NCBI RefSeq assembly: GCF_030867095.1
Contig: NC_081824.1
Coordinates: forward strand, 175,034,933-175,098,932
Direction: 5' to 3'
DNA length: 64,000 nt
Origin: Alligator mississippiensis
Taxonomy: Eukaryota; Chordata; Crocodylia; Alligatoridae
Shown: piece by piece, positions 23,348-33,790 of the stretch
Position numbering within the stretch: position 1 is the stretch's first letter
Layout: every line of letters begins with the position of its first letter
The notes under the pieces: model-generated
The model's database searches: none
What the model was told of the DNA's origin: nothing
Seen by the model: only the letters and a program-made list of their open reading frames with translations
Made by a program: the position numbers and the translations under genes

Positions 23348-23980
23348 GTTACAATTTGCAGTCTTTGAGGAAACTGTCAGCCAAGGTACCATTTAGTCCA
23401 GTTGTAATGGCAGTTTTTAACATTTGGAGAGCTGGACTGCACCAGACAACTCATTTTACAAGGGCCACCAAAGAGTCTGCAGATGTGAGCAGCATTCTCT
23501 CATGGCCAAATTGAACAGGACTCAAACTACTAACTTGGCAAGGAAAAGGAAAGCTTCCCACTGCCAAGCACCTGAGCCACCCGGCCTCCTAGTCACTAGT
23601 AGCACATTGGCCAAATTAGCAGCAGCAGGAGCTATGCCTGTGGCAAGCAAGAATCAGATTAGATTAATATGTTTATTAATCCCTTTCCCTTTCACGGAAG
23701 TGGTGACAAAAATCATTTCTTAGAACAAATTCAACCTGAAGCTAGATTTGTCCTGGGATTTTTTAACTGCATTTATTCTTTGTTATTTATTTTCCCCTTT
23801 GTATTCAATCCTAAATATGAACAGAGAAGGCTAAAACCTTCTTTGAAATCCCACAGCATTAAGAAAATTCACATAGAAACTCAAAAAGTAGCAAATTCCT
23901 CTCACACAGTACTAAACAGTTGGGGGAAAAAACATTTTCCCATCCACCTTCTTTACCAGAGCTGGAGTGTAGGGCTCACT
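23348..23980. other. Unassigned non-coding stretch between two DNA transposons
   Basis: AT-rich, with no recognised gene or repeat. Confidence 0.4.
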
Positions 23981-24409
23981 GGGTGCATCTACATAAGCAA
24001 TTAATGTGAAACAATAAACTTTGGCACCCACTGTGCCAGAGTTTATTCCTCCTGGGCACCATGCTTACACATGCGTCCAGGACTGCAGCACATTGAGCTG
24101 GGTCAGAGCAGCCCTGGCTGGCAGGGGGTCCAGGGATCAGCCTGCCAGCCTATGGCTACTCCAACTCAGTTCAAATTGCTGCAGGAGGATTGGCTGGGGC
24201 ATGAGGGTGCTTCAGTATCAGACTAGCTGGCAGGCAGCCCCTGCACTGAAGCACCCTCATGCCCCAGCTTGCCCATCAGCATCTACACATGCCTTGCTGC
24301 ACAGTTAATAATGCCACCACAGGATAGTAGTTCTATTTACAAGTACTAACCGATGGCAGTGTTTATTAGTTTACTGTGACCTAATAGAACTGCACATCTA
24401 GACACAAAG
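23981..24409. mobile_element. DNA transposon, 429 bp, inverted ends, ACT duplication, inner hairpin
   Basis: The left end GGGTGCATCTACATAAGC aligns imperfectly with the reverse complement of the right end CTTTGTGTCTAGATGTGC. The flanks are ACT (23978-23980) and ACT (24410-24412). The core holds a perfect 24-bp inverted repeat (24193-24216 with 24245-24268, 28-nt loop). No coding capacity. Confidence 0.55.
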
Positions 24410-24453
24410 ACTATACTGTGGAGCTAATTAGCTCTGCAGTAACCATCTTGGCT

Positions 24454-25432
24454 AGGGACAGAAGTAACACATAAACTAGTTTAAGTGATCAGAAATTGGT
24501 TTAAACCTGTAACAGAACAGAAGTTCAGTGCGCATAAACCAGTTTCAAAATGGCCAAAACTGGCTTACAATAAACCTGGTTGAATGTAGTATCAGACTTA
24601 ATTGATTTAGGGCAAACCAGTTTATGGAACTGCAGTCCCAGACCCCTTCCTGGTTCAAGTTCAATCACAGTCACCCAGTATCCCAGGATACTTTGCTGGC
24701 CTGTGCTGTCTGCTCATGTAGACCAGTGTTGGCCCCACCCAGCTGCTCTCAGAAACCAGGATGGGTATACAGTCTAGTCAGCCAGGCAAAGACACAGCAG
24801 CCCCTCTCAGGAATTTCCCTCTTCTCACTCCTCAAGCAGCAAAAGGCATGGCCAGCCCCAGCAGCAACCTGAAAAAAAGCCCTGGGTTTACACCCAGTCT
24901 TGAACTCACAACCTTTTTACTCTTAACTTAGCATGCAAACCACAGACCCACACAACAAGACAAGCAACAAAGTATCCCAACCTCCCTACCTAGACCAGCA
25001 CCACAATCACATCCATACCTGTTCACACCACCATCCCACACTTAAAAAAAAATCATGCCATGAGAGAGGGCCTTGTTCCCCACAAGAATAAGCCACAGGC
25101 AGCCATAAACCTCCCCTTTTCACTGCCACAATAATGCTCAGCCTCAGGGCTACAACACAAGCCTCTAGAGCTGCTGGCTTCCACTGCTCAGGCCTCAATG
25201 GTCTTGGCTGCCCCAAAACTGAACAAGAAAAAAAAGGACATTTTTACCACACCATATTCCCCTTCCTCAGTGACACTCTGAGTGCTCTGATTGAAGTATG
25301 GACCTAAACCCTGGAGCTCGGCATGGCACACCAAAATCCACTGAGCCACACAAGTCCAGCCACTAGGCATCCCAACCTCCCTGCTTAGACCAGCACCACA
25401 TTCGGGCTTTTTGAATGTCTGTACTTTGCCCT
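24454..25432. mobile_element. Three-copy repeat family, copy 1 (979 bp)
   Basis: It starts AGGGACAGAAGTAACACATAA and ends near GTACTTTGCCCT, so the ends are short AGGGC/AAGT-type inverted repeats. The first 200 bp, rich in AAACTGGTTTAA-like motifs, and the following CTTCCTGGTTCAAGTT...CAGTATCCCAGGATACTTTGC segment match copies 2 (40756) and 3 (42311). The right end (GGCTTTTTGAATGTCTGT) also matches theirs. The middle differs in length between copies. Non-coding; probably a non-autonomous DNA transposon of unassigned superfamily. Confidence 0.65.
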
Positions 25433-26260
25433 GGTGTAGATACTTCCACTGCATTGCACATATGACATAACAAGGATAACTCTGTGCCAGCCCATGATCT
25501 GGGAGTCATGATCCCCAAATATGTTTTAGCCCTGCCTGGTCTTTACTATAGAGGTAGGACCACACAAGTTATAATCATGTTACTAAATCTATTTCCAATC
25601 CTATAAAGATCACAGCTGTATCATGGTTCAAGAACATGTTGAAAGCAGTTTATAACTGAGTCATTAACTCTCATGCTATATAGCTCCAATGGTGAGAGTA
25701 TCTATGTGATCATGTTGTATTTTGGATCATTTTCTTTGATACGCTGTCATTCTGTATGTAGTGGTTAACACAATGCAAGCCTCTACCTCTCAGGTATTAC
25801 GCCAGGTAAAGCTATGCTGGAACAATCCACTATTCAGCATGTGCTACCTCCTGTACTGGTCTTAGATACTGAATTCCTGGACTCATGCGAATATAGCAAA
25901 ATCTGAGCTTTCTACAATGAAAAGGAAGCTTTCACCTATCATGTTTGCAGAAAAGAAATCTTGAGAGCCTGACCTCCAAAAGCAAGAGAACCCAAACTTT
26001 CACTATTTTAAAAAATATTGTGATTTCGTGACCATTTGGGGTTGGGAACACTGAAGAATCCTAAGATGAGATGCAGGTGGAGACCCAGTAGAACCTTGTT
26101 AGTGGTAAAAGGGTCAGGATCAGATATAACTGATGAATTAGAGACTGACCTAAATGGTGGTTTCGCAGTTTTTGCAGGAATCACAAAAATCAACATTGTC
26201 CACAACTGCCATGATCACTGGGAAATCCAGCATTGACTGTGATTTCCCACAAAATCAACC

Positions 26261-26440
26261 AAAAAAAAAGCAGTAGTGATGTAGACTGAGTGAAGGTGTC
26301 CTCCACCAATGAGCAGCGAGGGCTGTGGCAAAAAAAAGCAGTAGTGATGTAGGCTATGTGATGGCACCCTTTGTCAATCAGCAGTGAGGGGCAGGGCCAC
26401 CAGGACCCCTCCACCAATCAGTGATGAGCAGCATGGCAGC
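26261..26440 (+). repeat. Tandem duplication, about 69 bp, two full copies and one partial
   Basis: Copy 1 (26261-26329) and copy 2 (26330-26397) both begin with an A-run followed by GCAGTAGTGATGTAG and contain a CCAATGAGCAG/TCAATCAGCAG stretch. A third partial copy with CTCCACCAATCAG follows to about 26440. The copies are diverged, so the duplication is not recent. Confidence 0.65.
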
Positions 26441-26529
26441 CACAAAATGCCCATGAAGTTAGCTCTGCACACCACGAGCGGACCACAAACAACCCGTTGG
26501 CTTCCTGTGACTTAGGTAGATACCTACTG

Positions 26530-26718
26530 ATGAAATATACCGGCTTAGTCCACATGGCCATGTCTCCTTCAAGTGACTGACCTGACTTGCTTAGTCCACA
26601 TGGCATAGCTGCATGGCCATGTGGACTAAGCCATGTGAACTAATGGCTTAGTGAAATACACTGGCTTAATCCACATGGTTATGTCTCCCTCTAGTGACTG
26701 ACCTGAACTGCTACCACA
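26530..26718 (+). repeat. Duplicated 65-bp unit around a 16-bp perfect hairpin
   Basis: The unit GGCTTAGTCCACATGGCCAT ... GTGACTGACCTGA occurs near 26530-26590 and again, diverged, near 26651-26715. Between them lies a perfect 16-bp inverted repeat, GCTTAGTCCACATGGC at 26589-26604 and its complement at 26616-26631, with an 11-nt loop. The arms are themselves copies of the unit start, one inverted. Confidence 0.7.
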
Positions 26719-26981
26719 CCCTGCTTGCTACAGATAGAAGCACTTATCTTAAGAAGTAAGTGTGTCTGCCTTGGAGGCTACATGACTAGGGGCCATCTAT
26801 TAAGTATCTAATTAGACTTTGGTCCTTAACGGCAGTCCTGTTCCACCCTGTTCATATCCCTGAAAATCCATGAATACACCTGTCATTACACACTGTCATC
26901 TTAGCCTTGTAACTAAGTCACAATAAAACAGAAAGGACCCACCTATATTTTTTATTAACAGTTTTTCAAGCAGGACACTCA

Positions 26982-27252
26982 GGATGCCTATACATGTCCA
27001 GTGAGGATGCTCTGACACACTGTAATCACAGTGCAGTGTCACATGTATCAATGTCCTCACACTGAAAAATGGCAGTGGGGTGCTTTAGCTAAAGCTCATT
27101 CGATGCGCTTTAGTTAAAGCACCCCCACAGCCATTTTTCAGCATGGGGACACTGATACATGTGATGCTCCAGGCATTTTAATTAGAGCAGCTCTCTCAGG
27201 TCCTCTAATAAAAGCACCTCCATCTACTCCAGGAGCATGTGTATAAATGCCC
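26982..27252. mobile_element. Foldback-type short DNA transposon, 271 bp
   Basis: The left end GGATGCCTATACATG aligns with the reverse complement of the right end GGGCATTTATACACATG. Inside, 27039-27095 and 27107-27164 form a nearly perfect 57-bp hairpin with an 11-nt loop. The right-hand segment (CATGTGATG...AGGCATTTTAATTAGA) recurs at about 35680-35740. No clear target duplication was found, so the ends are approximate. Confidence 0.6.
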
Positions 27253-30200
27253 TTGGTAGCGCACTTAGGCATCTAAGTCCACTTGGGCACTTAATAGGTG
27301 GCATAGGATTTGGCCCTTGGTCTGATCCCTCCTAACAACTAGGGTGCCTGTTTGTGTGAACTCACTGTTTGTTGCATGGGGAACATTTATGGAGGGTTTA
27401 ATGCATAGACTGGGCCTAGTAAAGGACATTTTTGCATGATGGATTCATGGTTCTTATGTCGTTCATGTATCATCATTTTCCCAAGATGAGAGATTCTATC
27501 TTAAAGATATATTTTAAATTTAAACTAATGGAAAAAAGAAGCTTTCTTTTAAGTCCTGGATTGGTAGCCAGAGAGAAGGAATGAATTTTGAGAAGCCTTG
27601 TACAGTAAGGATAGTTACAACAGAAGAAGCGTCCTGGGTTCACATATAGGAAGAGAACGCATGTAATGCAATATCCATGGAAAATATCAAAAGTGCCCAA
27701 GTGTCAAGAGTTGGGAAAGGAATCCTGGTGCCTTAAATTAAATGTTCCTATAGGAAAACAATCCAGCAGTCAATAGCTTTCGTGGCCTAGTATTGTACTA
27801 TAAGTTATTCAGGATAGAAAACTGTGGTTATTTATTGTTTTAAAATGAACTTGGAATATTGATTATTTCCTCCCTGTTCTCTGAAACTGAGATTAGGTTG
27901 GTACAACAAACAGCTCCATTAATGGATTGTGTCAGTAAATTATGTCCATCTCTCAGCTGAAGTGAACTGCATCCTTCTGTGCTTGTTTCATCTTGTTGCT
28001 TTCAGCTAGTAAGACACGATGAAGCTCACGGTACTAACCCCACTTTTATAAAATGCTTTGAGACCAACGCTATTATAAAGAACAAGAAGTACCTTTTTTG
28101 TAGCTATTTTGCATTGCCCATAAAAAGATATCTATTTTTGGTCAGCAAGGAACACTTTGAGTACAACTATATAATTCCCTCCTGACCTGGGAATCTCATT
28201 TTTTTCCATCCATTGCCAATGAAATTAGACCCACCCCTTTCCTCTTGCTTGGGCCCACCAGAAATCAACACTGAGACAGAGTATGTGGCTTGGCACAGCT
28301 GTGAGTTGCACCCCAGATTCAGATTCAGACTCCCCATCTCAGAAAAGCACAAGAACATGATAAGGGGATACTCTGGTCCAAATTAATCAACTCAAGGTAA
28401 TTTGTGAGCTGTCTGTTCTACCTAATTGCCAGTCTCTGGTATGCCCCAGCAGAAGCAAGTGGGCAAGACTTATTTTGTTGAAAATGAACTCAGTGTTGGG
28501 AAGGACATCACATACGCACGTCCTTAGGATCTTTCAGAGTGTGCAAGGTGGCTGTTTTCTAACCAGTTAGTAGACAATGTCCTTTCCATATGAGAACTCT
28601 AAATAATCCTGCATCAGACAGCCCTGTAATTCCAATCTAGAAGGAAAGAGAAGGAGCATCTGAGGACAAGCATGAAACAGGAAAGAGATGGAAATAAGAA
28701 ATAAGATGGGACCAGGAAGAGGGTTGGCAAGAGCTGCATGCTTCTTCACACTGAGAGGTCTTATGCTGGTATTCTGCTGCTGCAGCAGCTCTAGAGTAGA
28801 CTGCACCAGCCTCTAGGAAAGTGACCTTTGTTATCTTAATATGCTGCCATTGCTACTGGCTATCCCTGGTCTGTAGCAATGTCCTGTCCCACCAATCCAC
28901 CCTTGATCCCTGAGCTCAGAAGCAGCAACTTACCAAATGAAACTGATCCATGTAGAATTCATCCACAAGGTGCTGCTCAACATCCCCCTCTTCTTCCTCC
29001 TGGAGCAAATCTAAACAGTGGCATAACAGTGTGCTTCCCGAGCTTAAGTCACACTGTGATAAGACCTCCAAGACATGGGTGGCAGCCTCTATGTGTCAGC
29101 AATTGTCATGCTTATGATGCACCACAGTATACCTCCAGGCTGGCTGACTGGAAAGCATCATGAAATAACTACCCAGAAAGCATTGTGCTTATTCAGACCA
29201 AAGAAGCTCAATGTGTTTGCCTACACTGATTCAGAACAAAGAGTGAGGGTGGTCTACATTTGCAGCCATTCTGGAACAACACTTCCACCACAGTTCATCC
29301 ACAAAAAAACTAATTTGATAGAAAACCTCCATGTAAACAAGCCTCAACCTCTATTGGTGTAAAGTTATTGCTCAGCTGCTGTAAACTAATATTTCAGGAT
29401 CAGAGAGCTACAGTCACCTCCTTGTGGTTGCCTTTTCTGATGCATCAGAGCTCTGCTTCGATACAGTGGAGAACTGAGTTTTAAATGTTTAATGAGGTTA
29501 TGTGTTTGTGTGTGCACATAGTAAAACTACCTCTACAATGTATGGGTTGCATTAAGTAAACCACAGAAATCAAAAGGAGCAGATGAGGATACTAAGACCA
29601 CTGATTCAGCAAAGCGCTTCAATAAGTGCTAAAAGGTAATGAGAGCCCAATGACTTTAAGGTGACTACTCTTGTGCATTAAGCTCATGTTTATGTTTTTG
29701 GGGAAAAGGAATAGGATTGTTCACATGTTTAAACTTGGTTTTAATCCCGGCTCATGTAACTGCAGTCAGATATTGCTGTCCACAACTGTTGCACTCACTG
29801 AGGACCTCACTGAGAAAATGTACAAGGGCCAGATTTTTTCAGTTGCTGAACACCCACAACACCAGCTAAAATCAGAGCTTGATACCACCAAACGGTCCAC
29901 AAGAGCAACTTGAGCAGAGAAATCCCTGGGAAGCTGACACAGCAAGGCCAAGGACTTGAGTCAGTTCTCATGAAGGATTATGGCAGGGGGCCTTGGATAT
30001 AAATAACAACAGCGCACCATCCAGGACATCTTGTCTTTGTCAGGCAAGCCTTGATAAGCAGTTGTAAGAAATACAGCAGTGATGCAGTAATAAAAAACAG
30101 GCTTACATTTGTCACAGCATGGAATCCAAAACAGCAGCCTGAAAATATGATGCATCTTTATTCTGGAGACAGTGTCTCACTACCTATGGACCAAATTCAG

Positions 30201-30510
30201 GGTAATTAAAGCCTCTGCAGGGTGGTGTAAGTTACAACCCCCTCTCCTGCCACAGACACAAACAAAGTGTCCCAGCAATGGAGATGGTAGACTCACCCAC
30301 ATGTGACAGCAGATAGAAATTACTATGGAACCATTTCATCAGGTTATACAGAAGGGTAAATAATCTTTCCCTCATGTGCCAGGATCTTTAGGGTACGTCT
30401 ACACTGATGTGTAGGGTCAACCTTAAGGTTGCCCTTAACTGGCCCAAACCATGGGACTTGCTCTTCCATCACCATCTTATCCTCTGGACTGCACCAAAAC
30501 TGTTTACATT
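27253..30510. other. Unassigned non-coding stretch
   Basis: No gene or repeat family recognised. The open frames are short, on both strands, and carry no motif. Confidence 0.4.
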
Positions 30511-31204
30511 GGGCGCATCTACATGAGACACGTTAATGTGCATTAGCCTAATTTAATGCACATTTAAGGGTACACATATGCATGTGCACACCCTTAATGC
30601 GCATTTAAAATGGCAAATTTAGGGTAATCATGCCTAAATTTGATACCTGCAAATGCATTTAGGTGCAATTAGTTAAAGCGCATTAACGTACATGTAGACA
30701 TGGCCCAGCACTAACTTCAGTGCTGGGTCTGCCCAGTCACTAGGCAGCCAGCCTAGGCGCAGCCCCGGGGCTTCTGGCTGGCTGTCTCTCCTCCCCCAGG
30801 GTTGAGCTGCTCTCTAGCAGCCCCTAGCTGCAGGCTATAAAAGCCAACAGCCAGTTTGTGCCCTGGGGCACACACACCAGGAAACTGGACAAGACTGGTG
30901 ATCTGTGCAGGAGCCAAGCAGGCACCATGTACCTCCCTGGACAGGACACAGGCTGTCTCTGCCTGGCCTGTACCCCTCTGCAGAGCTGCTGCTTGGCCAC
31001 AGGTGAGTGTTGCAAAGGGCTGCAGCTTTCTGCAGACCTTGCCCAGCGCTGAGATCCCCCCATGGCTGCTGCCTGATATCTCTGCCAGCAGGGCCAGCAC
31101 CTGCTCCCTGCTGCTGCTCACCCCCACCTGACTCCTATGCTTGCAGGTCCTGTGGTGAAGCGTCTCTGCTGCATGGCTCCCAGTCCCTGGCCATGCATAC
31201 AATG

Positions 31205-31208
<4 letters not shown>

Positions 31209-31244
<36 letters not shown>
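31209..31244 (+). repeat. (CA)n microsatellite
   Basis: An 18-unit CA run; further GT and CA runs lie at about 31313-31332 and 31750-31765. Confidence 0.95.
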
Positions 31245-31246
<2 letters not shown>

Positions 31247-31480
31247 ACCAGTTCACACACGTACAACCCACCTACTCATACACACAGGTAAGTTCCTAAC
31301 TTGGACAGTACAGTGCGTGTGTGTGTGTGTGTGCTTGGGGTACCTGGGATACTTGGGGGAAGGTTAAGGTGAGAGAAAGAGTTAGTGTAGGGAGTGAAAG
31401 TTGCCAGAACTAAGATTAAAACCAGTGGACTAGAGAGAAGCTGGCTGAGGAACAGAGGCTTAGGGTTATTCAAGGTAGAC

Positions 31481-31696
31481 TAGGGCTAGAAATTGAGGCA
31501 GACAGCTGAGATATTGGCAGGGGGGCAAATAAGTAGTGGCAAGGAGGAGACAGCCAGGAAAGAGAGAGAGGCAGAAACCTGGGAGCTTGGGGCTGGAAAC
31601 TGAGGCTGGCAGCTTAGAGATTGTGGGGGGCAGATAAGTGGTGGAAAGGAGGAAACAGTCAGGAAACAGACAAAAACCCAACTAGGGGTTTCAAAA
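31481..31696 (+). repeat. Tandem duplication with about 107-bp period
   Basis: Two diverged copies, one starting at the GGGCTAGAAATTGAGGC stretch near 31483 and one at the GGGCTGGAAACTGAGGC stretch near 31590. Both continue through an AAGGAGGARACAG...CAGGAAA segment. It lies inside the 4.4-kb element. Confidence 0.65.
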
Positions 31697-32719
31697 TAAC
31701 AGGTTTATTAAACAGACAACACACGACACAGCCCCATGAAGTTATTGGTTCACACACACACACAAGCACTCACAATTGCAGCAGAAGAAAGAGACTCAGT
31801 GGAAGGTCGGGAGTCCAGGTAGGGAAGAGAAGCAGAGTCCAAGTCCTTGGTTGAAGAGGGGGTGGGGGTGAGAGCTACCTATCCAGTCTAGAAAGGGGTC
31901 CTTGTCCAGTAGGTGTTGTCCAGAGGGGGGGTCACTGGCAGGGCCTCTGGGTGGATAGATGGTGTGGCATGCTGCTGGTCCAGATGGAGAGGGCATCCCA
32001 AGGAGGCAGTCTTCACTACCCCTTTTTATGGGGCAGACTACCTCTGATCTCCTATGGGGAAGGCCTGTCCAGGCAAGGTCAGTCCTGTCCCAGAGGGCTC
32101 CAGGTGTTCTTACTGAGCATGTGCAGCCTGGCACAATGGTGGTTTGCCTCATCTTTTGTGCCTTGAATGCTGAGGGTGGCTCCAAGGGCTGGGTCATTGG
32201 TCCAGGTATTGGTGTTGATGGTTTGGTCATTCAGAAGGAGCTATTTTTAGACTTACTGCCATTGTCTCTCAAGCACCCTCATTCATCCCAATTCATTAAG
32301 GAACCAAGTTATATAGGAGGGGTAGTATGAGTCATAGGTTACATAACCGGGCATGGGGATAAGACAGAGGCTTGACATTACAAGATGGAAACTTGACATG
32401 ACTTATGCTAACTTACATATATAGGCCTAAAACAGTAATCATACAATATAAAAGCAGGAAAAAATTAATACAAACATAATAATTATCACTTATAAAACAG
32501 TGGATATCTATATCAAAATAGCAGGGCACTTATTTGCAGAGGGGAGAGAAAAATAAAACTTACTACCTAAAATAAAATGTTAAAGCTTATCCTACATCTT
32601 AGCTTACTTATAATTATCTATAGGGAACACAGAGAGGGAGAGGAAAAGTCAGAAATAGTTGGGGAAGGGGAGGGAATGCATTTTAAAAGGAAAAAAAAAA
32701 AGAAAAATGGGGTTTTGCT

Positions 32720-33790
32720 ACACCAGGAGTGCAGGTGTTCCTGGGGCACCAGGAGAATCAGCAGCAGCAGGGCATAGTGGCTCAGGCACCCCTTAGCCTG
32801 CTCAAACAGCTCATGCTCGGGGCACAGTAGTGGTGCATGGGGAGGTCTAGCCCTGGGGCATCTCCCCAAAGAGGCCCCTGTGGGGAGAGTGGGGGCACAG
32901 CCAGCCCCTCACCCCAGTTGTCTGGGAGCCCTGCGCAACCTGAACCCAGATGTCATGGGCTGGGCAGCAGTGCAGCAGAACAGTTGGCCTGCAGGGAGAG
33001 AGTGGAAGGAGTGGGGTCTGGAGCTATGGCAGCAGGTGCTCCCAGCAGCCTGGTCTGGCCCACCCTTGGGAAGGGGGAGGGGGAGGCAGGCTGCCTGTGT
33101 CCAACACCCAGTAGGCCACTAGCCCCAGGGAAGCAAGGGAGGATGAGGGGCTCAACCAGTGGCCACCAGGCCCAGTCCTGCCCAGCCAAATTACCATGGT
33201 CCCTGGGCACCCATGCATGGCCAACCCCCAATCTGAGGCTGAGCAGCACACAGCCCCTGATGCAGAGAATCTTATCTCTGAAATGTTGCAAACTCTCCCA
33301 AAAGGCTTCTGTCTCTTGCCTCTGCAGGACCAACATCTGGATGTGGGGGAGAGCCCACCAGCCCCAGTGGAGATGCCACCTCAGGGATGCTGCCACCCAC
33401 CACTGGAGTGGTCTGGATGTGCCAGCTATGTAGCACACCAGGGACCAGACCCTGCCCACCAGGGACCAGATTCAGCAGCTGGTTGCAGTGGCAGAGGACA
33501 TGTGGAAACAGGTGTGGGAGGCACAGGAGCAGGCCTGGCAAGTGGAGGAAGTCACCTGGGTGGAGGCACAGGACTGGGTGCAGTGGGACCACTGGGTCCT
33601 CATGGAGGCCCTGGAGAAGAAGCACCTGGAGCAGCTCCAGTAGCAGGGGGATGCCGACTGCCAGGCCATGGAGACCCTCCTGGCCCTGGCAGCCACGTAC
33701 GTGTCCCATGCTGCCCAGCCCCTGCCCATAGCTCCGCAGGGCCCCTGGGTCTTACCCACTGCGCTGCAGCAGGCCCCAACCTGGCCCTGA
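32720..33790 (+). pseudogene. Damaged coding segment with coiled coil, possible Harbinger Myb-like protein
   Basis: The plus strand carries protein-like pieces in more than one frame. One frame (about 32919-33060) reads LGALRNLNPDVMGWAAVQQ and then a Trp-rich stretch including EWKEWGLELWQQVL. A second, open from 33464 to a TAG at 33641-33643, encodes 59 residues of strongly helical sequence rich in Gln, Glu, Ala and Trp (for example EDMWKQVWEAQEQAW and ALEKKHLEQLQ). After the TAG the same frame continues to a TGA at 33788-33790 with METLLALAATY. A Trp-rich Myb/SANT-like region followed by a coiled coil is the layout of the accessory protein of Harbinger transposons. That assignment is inference. 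The segment is clearly broken, and GC-driven coincidence cannot be excluded. Confidence 0.35.

Larger units (their letters stand above)
25433..26981. other. Unassigned non-coding stretch with local duplications
   Basis: 25433-26250 holds nothing recognisable. 26261-26440 is a tandem duplication and 26530-26718 carries a repeated unit with a 16-bp perfect hairpin between its copies (see separate entries). Confidence 0.4.

Noticed and set aside
30511..30702. A small 192-bp element instead of the 4.4-kb one
   Set aside because: The inner right motif at 30691-30702 does pair with the left end, but the flanking triplets do not match (ATT against AGC), whereas the 4.4-kb limits do match.
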